A program made the position numbers and the translations under genes. Positions 5,144-9,831 of a stretch of DNA of 9,831 nucleotides are shown here, piece by piece; positions within the stretch are counted from its first letter, which is position 1; each line of letters opens with the position of its first letter. The notes under the pieces are model-generated. The model was not told the origin of the DNA, ran no database searches, and saw nothing but the letters and a program-made list of their open reading frames with translations. Source of the stretch: an uncultured Corynebacterium sp. (GTDB lineage Bacteria > Actinomycetota > Actinomycetes > Mycobacteriales > Mycobacteriaceae); assembly GCA_915275065.1 (NCBI GenBank), contig CAJZGD010000089.1, positions 1 through 9,831 of the forward strand, read 5' to 3'.

Positions 5144-7341
5144 TCACCTAGTGACGGGCGGCGGGATGCCTCCGCAATCTTATGGAAGAGCGGCATCTCG
5201 TTCAGGTCATCAATCAACACAATATTGCCCTGGGCGTTACGCAATGGCACACACCAGTTCGGGTACTGCTCCTTCGCGGTGCCCGGCTGGTTTTGCACAT
5301 TCTCGTCACCAACCATGTCCACCAGGGCCGTGCACGTCAGTGCCGCCGGCGTGTGTGCCACAAACCGGTGCGCCGCCGTCACCAGCACCTCCACGTCGCC
5401 CCGCTCATCCCGAGCCCGGCCGTGGAAATTATCCATGTGGAAGTCTTCGCCGGCGAAACCACCCTGCTCCAGCATCCGGTTGAGCACCTCGGCCTGCCAG
5501 CCCAGGTCATTATTGAGCTCATCGTCAAGATTGCTCTTGAGCAGGCCCAACTCGTTACGCAGCGTGATATGCTTGCCGCGCAAGAACCCAGCGGTGGGCG
5601 GCAGATCGTGCGTGGTCACCGATGCCAAACATGCCTTCCGGTACTCCTCCAGGCGACGCGCCCCACCATACGGTGAACCCTCGAACCACAGCACGCTCGT
5701 GCCCATGATGCCGTACTGGTTCAGCACATCCTGCATCCAGGGTTCGAACGTGCCCAAGTCCTCGCCGATCACCACGGCGCCGGCCCGCTCGGCCTCCAGG
5801 GCCACGATGCCCACCAGCGCCCGGAAATCATAGTTCACATAGGTGCCCGTCTGCGGCGACTGATTGCGGGGCATCCAATACAGGCGGAACAGGCCCAACA
5901 CGTGGTCGATCCGAATACCACCCGCGTGTCGCAAAATGGTTCGAAGCATGTTGCGCCAGGGCTTATAGCCGGCCTCCGCCAATCGCTCGGGGTGCCACGG
6001 CGGCTGCGACCAGTCCTGGCCGTATTGGTTGTAGTTGTCCGGCGGCGCCCCCACCGACGCGCACGGCGCCAGCACATTCGCCAGGGTTTCGGCGTCGGCG
6101 CCGAAGGGGTGCACGCCCACGGCCAGGTCAGCCATGATGCCGATCTTCATGCCGGCGGCGATACACCGGGCCTGGGCGGCAGCTAACTGCTGGTCGCAGA
6201 TCCATTGCAGCCACATGTAGAAATCCACCGGCGGCTCGTCTTCGGCATGATTACCGGTACCAAGCTTGGCGATTTCCTGCTTCGCGCACCATTGGGCAAA
6301 CGCCGTTAACCCGTCGCCTTCCCGGTGAATGTAGTCGCGGAATAGTTGCTCCCGGGTCTCATCGCGGCCGGCGTGGAAGATCTCCCGCAGGGCCCGCAAT
6401 TTGGCCTCATAGATGGGGTCGCGCTCAATCTGAACATTATCCCGATTATGCTCTCGGAACTGGTGTGCGAGCTCTGTCACTTCGGCGCGCACATCCTCCG
6501 CCAATAATTCGATCTCGGGGATATCCTCGATGCGAATATAGATTGGGTTGATAAACCTTCGGGTGGTGGGCAGGTAGGGGGAATCCTCTACCGGTGGGAA
6601 CGGCTCGGCCGCGTGCAGCGGGTTAATGAGTAGAAAATCGCCCGCATTATTATTGGCCAGGGTTTCCCCCAAATAGCCAATGTCGCGGAAATCGCCAATG
6701 CCCCACGAATCAGAAGACCGCACCGAATACAGTTGCGCCATCACGCCCGCCACCGGATTATTGATATAGGTGTCGGTGGTGGACAGGTGCGTTGGCGTCA
6801 CGACCAGGGTGCAGCTATGGGAAATGTTGTCGGATACCAGGGTGATGGTGTGCCAGCCCTGCGGCAGGCCTGTGGGGAGCTGGAAGGTGGCTTCACCCCA
6901 GATCACGCCGTCGATATCGCGGGGTGGCTCCCAGTTTTCCAACTGTTCGGTGATCTCCAACACGGAGCTGTTTTCGAAAGTAATGAACAGTTGGTCAACG
7001 GGTTTACCGTCACGCACATGCACATTGAAGGCTTGAGATTCGGTATCGGTGGTCACGATACAGCGGGGGAGTGGCCGGGAAAACTCCTGGTCGTGGCGGC
7101 GTTGAAGCGCGGCCTGGAGGGTTTCTTCGCTGGGCCGTTTATCATAGTCGGCGCCATCAAAATCAATGGCAGCCAGGTCATCGACGCTATAATCGTTCAA
7201 CCCAAGGTCTACCCCCATACAGTGGAGGATTTTTATCAGAGTGTCATCCGGTACCCCCAAGTAGTGGCCACCATAGGCGGTGTAGCCCGTTGCAATGCTG
7301 TGCTCTGTAGCGAGTTCGCGTAATAAATCTTGATATCCCAC
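5140..7341 (-). CDS. malQ: 4-alpha-glucanotransferase (amylomaltase, GH77), 733 aa
   Basis: Cytoplasmic disproportionating enzyme that transfers glucan segments between maltodextrins and releases glucose; part of maltose/maltodextrin and glycogen metabolism. The GH77 catalytic residues are visible with the spacing of E. coli MalQ (448/496/548): nucleophile D479 in GGIRIDHVLGLFR, acid/base E527 in VVIGEDLGTFEPW, and third carboxylate D579 in TTHDLPPTAGF. Other family marks are SVRSSDSWGIGDF (207-218), LLINPLHAAEP, SPYLPTTRRFINPIYI (254-269), MADLAVGVHP and SVGAPPDNYNQYGQDW (429-444). An N-terminal region of about 180 residues precedes the barrel, as in actinobacterial and enteric MalQ. GTG at 7341 is the first start codon after an in-frame TGA and agrees with my recollection of the C. 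glutamicum N-terminus. There is no well-placed ribosome-binding site directly upstream: the strong AGGAGG lies 31 bases away, ahead of a tiny ORF. The gene is full-length and intact. Confidence 0.95.
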   Translation of the reverse strand: MGYQDLLRELATEHSIATGYTAYGGHYLGVPDDTLIKILHCMGVDLGLNDYSVDDLAAIDFDGADYDKRPSEETLQAALQRRHDQEFSRPLPRCIVTTDTESQAFNVHVRDGKPVDQLFITFENSSVLEITEQLENWEPPRDIDGVIWGEATFQLPTGLPQGWHTITLVSDNISHSCTLVVTPTHLSTTDTYINNPVAGVMAQLYSVRSSDSWGIGDFRDIGYLGETLANNNAGDFLLINPLHAAEPFPPVEDSPYLPTTRRFINPIYIRIEDIPEIELLAEDVRAEVTELAHQFREHNRDNVQIERDPIYEAKLRALREIFHAGRDETREQLFRDYIHREGDGLTAFAQWCAKQEIAKLGTGNHAEDEPPVDFYMWLQWICDQQLAAAQARCIAAGMKIGIMADLAVGVHPFGADAETLANVLAPCASVGAPPDNYNQYGQDWSQPPWHPERLAEAGYKPWRNMLRTILRHAGGIRIDHVLGLFRLYWMPRNQSPQTGTYVNYDFRALVGIVALEAERAGAVVIGEDLGTFEPWMQDVLNQYGIMGTSVLWFEGSPYGGARRLEEYRKACLASVTTHDLPPTAGFLRGKHITLRNELGLLKSNLDDELNNDLGWQAEVLNRMLEQGGFAGEDFHMDNFHGRARDERGDVEVLVTAAHRFVAHTPAALTCTALVDMVGDENVQNQPGTAKEQYPNWCVPLRNAQGNIVLIDDLNEMPLFHKIAEASRRPSLGD

Positions 7342-7347
7342 AGTTCA

Positions 7348-7378
7348 CTATTGTGCCATTATGTGTGCCATTCCTCCT
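7348..7378 (-). promoter_or_regulatory. strong Shine-Dalgarno plus 4-7-codon upstream ORF before malQ
   Basis: Reading leftward, AGGAGG occupies 7378-7373. It is followed by ATG at 7371 (M-A-H-I-M-A-Q) and a second in-frame ATG at 7359 (M-A-Q), both ending at TAG 7350-7348. The malQ GTG begins six bases after that stop. The only good ribosome-binding site in the leader is therefore spaced for the minicistron (13 bases from the second ATG, one from the first) and not for malQ. This arrangement suggests reinitiation or coupling of malQ translation to a leader peptide. A leaderless or weakly translated malQ is the alternative. Confidence 0.4.
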
Positions 7379-7396
7379 AGAATATCAAATTTTCTT

Positions 7397-7424
7397 TTAT
7401 TAAATTAGGGTTATTCTTGGTAAA
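7397..7424 (-). promoter_or_regulatory. malQ: candidate malQ promoter
   Basis: On the minus strand TTTACC (7424-7419) and TAATAA (7402-7397) are separated by 16 bases, and a start near 7390 would give a leader of about 50 bases carrying the AGGAGG and minicistron. The match to consensus is moderate. It overlaps a plus-strand promoter candidate at 7417-7446. Confidence 0.35.
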
Positions 7425-7446
7425 ACCGCACGATAAGTCCTATAAT
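7417..7446 (+). promoter_or_regulatory. plus-strand promoter candidate with perfect TATAAT
   Basis: TTGGTA (7417-7422) and TATAAT (7441-7446) are 18 bases apart. It is the best -10 match in the 337-bp malQ-fadD15 gap and points towards fadD15, but a transcript from here would have an untranslated leader of about 225 bases. It could be a distal fadD15 promoter or drive a small RNA. The ATG at 7447 right after the -10 is too close to be its product. Confidence 0.4.
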
Positions 7447-7599
7447 ATGGGGCAATTTTTGCATGATATGCGGATGTTTGTAGCAAATAACACAAGAATA
7501 ATAGTGCGCAATAGAGCCACAGATGTTACTGAGTGTTGTTTGGTTCTGTTCGCTTGTCGACGCCCGCTCGGTGGGCGGGCTCGTGGGCCGATTCGCCGG

Positions 7600-7612
7600 G
7601 ATTGTGACAATC
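7600..7612. promoter_or_regulatory. 13-bp perfect palindrome GATTGTGACAATC, possible operator
   Basis: Two 6-base arms, GATTGT and ACAATC, around a central G overlap the -35 (7604-7609) of the best fadD15 promoter. This position suits a repressor operator. It contains the half-site TGTGA of the CRP/GlxR type, but the second half-site at the proper spacing is missing, so a GlxR site is not supported. Which protein binds, if any, cannot be told from sequence. Confidence 0.4.
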
Positions 7613-7633
7613 GGGTGCCAGGTAAGAGATAAT
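7604..7633 (+). promoter_or_regulatory. fadD15: candidate fadD15 promoter
   Basis: GTGACA (7604-7609) and GATAAT (7628-7633) are 18 bases apart, four to five matches each to the sigma-70/SigA consensus. A start near 7640 gives a leader of about 40 bases that includes the AAAGGG ribosome-binding site at 7664-7669. It is the closest credible promoter to the gene. Confidence 0.5.
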
Positions 7634-7678
7634 AAGCTATTACGCACATTTTGGTAGCCACGGAAAGGGAACCGCGCC

Positions 7679-9511
7679 ATGGAGGAAGTACACACTCCCG
7701 CAGAATACGCCGTTGGGGAATCCGACACCTGCCTCACCGCCCTGTTGGGCAGTGCCGCAGCCCGCCCCTACGGGGTGATTTTCACGCGGCCGCAAAACTT
7801 CGAGTGGGTGAACGTGACCGCGGCCGAATTCATTGCCGAAGTGTACGAGGTGGCCAAGGGATTCATTGCCAATGGTGTGCAACAAGGCGACCGTGTCGCC
7901 CTGCTGAGCGAAACCCGCTACGAGTGGTCTCTGCTGGACTTCGCCATTTGGGCCGCCGGGGCCGTGAGCGTTCCCATCTATGGTTCCTCTTCCCTGAGCC
8001 AAATCGAATGGATTATCGAAGACTCCGGGGCGGTGTTCGCCGTCACCGAAACCCGCGAACACACAGAACTCATGAAAAACCTGGTGCTGGGGGAGGACGG
8101 CAAGCCCCTGCTGCACGGCTCCACGTCGCAGCTGCGCCGCATCCTGGAAATCAACGCCTCCGCCATCGCCACCCTCAAATTTGAGGGCCGGCCCATCGAC
8201 GACGACCAGGTGGATGAGCGGATCCACGCCACCAAATCCCGGGACTTGGCGTCACTGGTGTACACCTCCGGCACCACCGGCCGGCCGAAAGGCTGCCGGC
8301 TCACCCACGCCAATTGGCTCTCCGAGGTGCACGGCCTGCTCACCAACCCCATTGGGGCCATTGCCCGCCCCGGCTCCCGGGTGCTTACATTCCTGCCGCT
8401 GGCCCACGTGCTGTCGCGGGCGGTGTCCCTGGCCGTGGCCATCGGCGGCGGCACCCAATCCCACTGGTCGAATTTCTCCACCCTGGGGGTGGAGTTCCAG
8501 CGGGCCAGGCCCAACCTGATCCTGGGCGTGCCGCGCGTCTTTGAAAAGGTCCACAATTCGGCGGTGGCGAATGCTGCCGCTGGTGGGCCGGTGCGGGCCG
8601 CCCTCTTTCATAAGGCACGGAAAGCAGCCATTGAGTATTCCCGCGCGCTAGACACCAGCGAAGGCCCGTCGCGGATGCTCAAACTCCAGCACAAAACCTA
8701 TGACCGGCTGGTGTATTCCAAGATTCGGGCAGCCATGGGCAATTCGGTGCACTACGCCATCTCCGGCGGGTCGGCCATGAGCCCGGAAATCCTGCACTTT
8801 TTCCGCGGCATTGGGGCCCCCATTTATGAGGGCTACGGGTTGACTGAAACCACCGCGGCTGCCACCGTGGACTTCGTGGACCAGAAAATCGGCACCGTGG
8901 GCCCACCCATTGGGGGGGTATCGGTGCGGATTAATGACGACAGCGAAATCCTCATCAAAGGCACCACCGTGTTCGACGGCTATTGGAATAACCCAACCGC
9001 AACCGCGGAATCCTTCACCGATGACGGCTGGTTTAACACCGGTGACCTGGGTGAAATCCTCGAATCCGGGCACCTGGTCATCACCGGCCGGAAGAAGGAC
9101 CTCATCGTCACCGCCGGCGGCAAGAACGTGTCCCCCGAACCCCTGGAAGACGCCCTGGTCGCTCACCCACTCATCAGCCAGGCCATGGTTGTTGGTGATG
9201 GTAAGCCCTTCATCGGGCTGCTGGTCACACTGGATGAAGACGCGCTTCGGCGGTGGAAACTCAACCGCAATATCCCAGAGTCCCGCACCGTGGCAGAACT
9301 GGCCACCGACCCGGCGCTGCGGGCGGAAATTCAGGATGCGGTGAACGACACAAATAAAATGGTGTCGCACGCTGAAGCGATTAAGAAATTCCATATCCTA
9401 GACCGAGATTTAACTGAGGAAGCTGATGAGCTCACACCGACCATGAAAGTAAAGCGTAACGTGGTTGCTCGTCGATACGCGAAGGAGATTGAGCACCTTT
9501 ACCAGCGCTAA
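7679..9511 (+). CDS. fadD15: long-chain fatty acyl-CoA synthetase (AMP-forming, FadD15 type), 610 aa
   Basis: Activates fatty acids to acyl-CoA through an acyl-AMP intermediate, for degradation or lipid assembly. All core motifs of the adenylate-forming superfamily are present: P-loop YTSGTTGRPKGC (195-206), FLPLAHVLSR (238-247), YEGYGLTET (383-391), GWFNTGD with D456 (450-456), hinge TGRKKDLIVTAGGKNVSP (469-486) and the C-terminal TPTMKVKR with the catalytic Lys at about 590. Length and N-terminus resemble mycobacterial FadD15 (about 600 aa). ATG 7679 has AAAGGG nine bases upstream. The protein is soluble or membrane-peripheral; no signal peptide or transmembrane helix is seen. It is divergent from malQ and has its own promoter candidate with a palindrome over the -35. 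G+C is high, the typical host signature. The acyl-chain preference cannot be read from sequence; the acyl-CoA synthetase call is certain, the FadD15 subtype likely. Confidence 0.93.
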   Translation: MEEVHTPAEYAVGESDTCLTALLGSAAARPYGVIFTRPQNFEWVNVTAAEFIAEVYEVAKGFIANGVQQGDRVALLSETRYEWSLLDFAIWAAGAVSVPIYGSSSLSQIEWIIEDSGAVFAVTETREHTELMKNLVLGEDGKPLLHGSTSQLRRILEINASAIATLKFEGRPIDDDQVDERIHATKSRDLASLVYTSGTTGRPKGCRLTHANWLSEVHGLLTNPIGAIARPGSRVLTFLPLAHVLSRAVSLAVAIGGGTQSHWSNFSTLGVEFQRARPNLILGVPRVFEKVHNSAVANAAAGGPVRAALFHKARKAAIEYSRALDTSEGPSRMLKLQHKTYDRLVYSKIRAAMGNSVHYAISGGSAMSPEILHFFRGIGAPIYEGYGLTETTAAATVDFVDQKIGTVGPPIGGVSVRINDDSEILIKGTTVFDGYWNNPTATAESFTDDGWFNTGDLGEILESGHLVITGRKKDLIVTAGGKNVSPEPLEDALVAHPLISQAMVVGDGKPFIGLLVTLDEDALRRWKLNRNIPESRTVAELATDPALRAEIQDAVNDTNKMVSHAEAIKKFHILDRDLTEEADELTPTMKVKRNVVARRYAKEIEHLYQR

Positions 9512-9609
9512 TGCTGCAAATCCGATACTTATTGTGAGGTGAGATATTTTATGTAGATTTGATCTCAATTCGGCGAGGCATGAAGCAAATCATGACCAAC
9601 TGAATTAAA

Positions 9610-9630
9610 GTCTTTCTTCGTAAGAAAAAC
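9610..9630. terminator. weak hairpin after fadD15, uncertain terminator
   Basis: A 9-bp stem with one mismatch (9610-9618 with 9622-9630) and a 3-base loop lies about 100 bases after the fadD15 stop. It is A-T rich and has no T-run behind it on the plus strand, so termination here is doubtful. Confidence 0.2.
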
Positions 9631-9640
9631 CAGTTTCATT

Positions 9641-9681
9641 GGTAACCTCAGTGAATCTGACCGTGACAATGAGGGGTGACC
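9641..9681 (+). promoter_or_regulatory. inverted repeat covering the ribosome-binding site of the last gene
   Basis: GGT-AA-CCTCA (9641-9650) can pair with TGAGG...ACC (9670-9681), leaving a loop of about 19 bases. The 3' arm contains GAGGGG (9671-9676), the only Shine-Dalgarno candidate for the ATG at 9689. If the stem forms, it would hide that site. Confidence 0.3.
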
Positions 9682-9688
9682 ATAAATA

Positions 9689-9831
9689 ATGCAGGTATTG
9701 ACTGCCACATTGCGCCACCGGGAATTGACCCAAGAAATCTTTAACATCGGCGATGAGGTAGCAACTTTCATAGAAAATATCGCCGAAGCCATCGCCGACT
9801 GGGATGTCGAGCTGGTGGAAGACTGCGTCGC
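9689..9831 (+). CDS. unrecognised protein, N-terminal 47 residues only
   Basis: ATG 9689 is the first start after an in-frame TAA at 9683-9685; the frame stays open to the window edge. GAGGGG at 9671-9676 is 12 bases upstream, a long spacing. The visible part (MQVLTATLRHREL ... DEVATFIENIAEAIADWDVELVEDC) is hydrophilic, acidic and probably helical, with no signal peptide. Too little is present to name a family. It is in the same direction as fadD15 but 177 bp away, so it may be separately transcribed. Confidence 0.6.
   Translation, partial: MQVLTATLRHRELTQEIFNIGDEVATFIENIAEAIADWDVELVEDCV

Larger units (their letters stand above)
7342..7678. other. divergent malQ / fadD15 control region, 337 bp
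   Basis: The stretch separates two divergently transcribed metabolic genes. The malQ side (7342-7500) is A-T rich and holds the minicistron and two opposed, overlapping promoter candidates. The fadD15 side (7560-7678) is G-C rich and holds a GCCCGC/GCGGGC hairpin (7562-7580, no T-run), a 13-bp palindrome and the fadD15 promoter candidate. A 71-codon frame across the middle on the plus strand has no ribosome-binding site and runs through the fadD15 promoter, so I do not count it as a gene. Confidence 0.6.

Noticed and set aside
6733..7323. 196-codon plus-strand frame inside malQ
   Set aside because: It is antisense to the intact, conserved N-terminal part of MalQ and has no ribosome-binding site.
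7562..7580. GCCCGC/GCGGGC hairpin as a terminator
   Set aside because: No T-run follows on either strand, and it lies between divergent promoters where no transcript needs to end.
7417..7632. 71-codon plus-strand frame in the malQ-fadD15 gap
   Set aside because: There is no ribosome-binding site, it overlaps both promoter candidates and the palindrome, and the Arg/Cys-rich product looks random.
8648..9394. 248-codon minus-strand frame inside fadD15
   Set aside because: It lies antisense to the catalytic core of the acyl-CoA synthetase; long antisense frames are expected in high-G+C genes.
1..9831. CRISPR array, insertion sequence, integrase or rRNA/tRNA gene
   Set aside because: No regularly spaced repeats, transposase or recombinase motifs, or RNA gene structures were seen on either strand.

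Overview
The window looks like a chromosomal segment of a Corynebacterium or close relative. The evidence is a 4-alpha-glucanotransferase (malQ) of the long actinobacterial type, a FadD15-type fatty acyl-CoA synthetase divergent from it, the tail of an M3-family (Dcp-like) peptidase, many GTG starts, and G+C above 60% in sampled stretches of the housekeeping genes. From memory only, the dcp / malQ / fadD15 neighbourhood also occurs in C. glutamicum; I could not check this. The genus is an inference.

Layout. Positions 1-337 hold the end of a Dcp-like peptidase gene and, overlapping it by GTGA, a 60-residue membrane protein. Positions 338 to about 4873 form an accessory block of lower and mixed G+C (about 40% in 541-660, 45% in 4681-4800). 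It contains a 285-residue protein made of two copies of one domain, a 526-bp stretch with only a doubtful 38-codon ORF, four tandem membrane-anchored paralogues (1848-4414), and an unrelated 152-residue ORF on the opposite strand that abuts the last paralogue with no spacer. From 4874 on the housekeeping block resumes: a 47-residue single-pass membrane protein, malQ (minus strand), a 337-bp divergent control region, fadD15 (plus strand), and the start of an unrecognised gene cut by the window edge.

The most interesting content is the four-gene paralogue array. All four proteins have an N-terminal hydrophobic segment, an amphipathic helix, a C-x4-C-P motif followed by SSK-x-[IL]-PG-[VM]-P-x-DRA-x-FT, and four cysteines at equivalent places, which suggests two disulfides outside the membrane. 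By sequence they fall into two subtypes in the order A-B-B-A, and one member carries a lipobox-like N-terminus. I do not recognise the family. Tandem paralogues next to other unknown, lower-G+C ORFs between housekeeping genes would fit an immunity or surface-defence island, but no toxin, secretion gene or mobile-element gene is visible, so that reading is a hypothesis.

The conserved genes concern maltodextrin metabolism (MalQ) and fatty-acid activation (FadD15). They are transcribed divergently from a region with overlapping candidate promoters, a 13-bp perfect palindrome over the fadD15 -35 element, and a very short upstream ORF placed between a strong Shine-Dalgarno sequence and the malQ GTG start.
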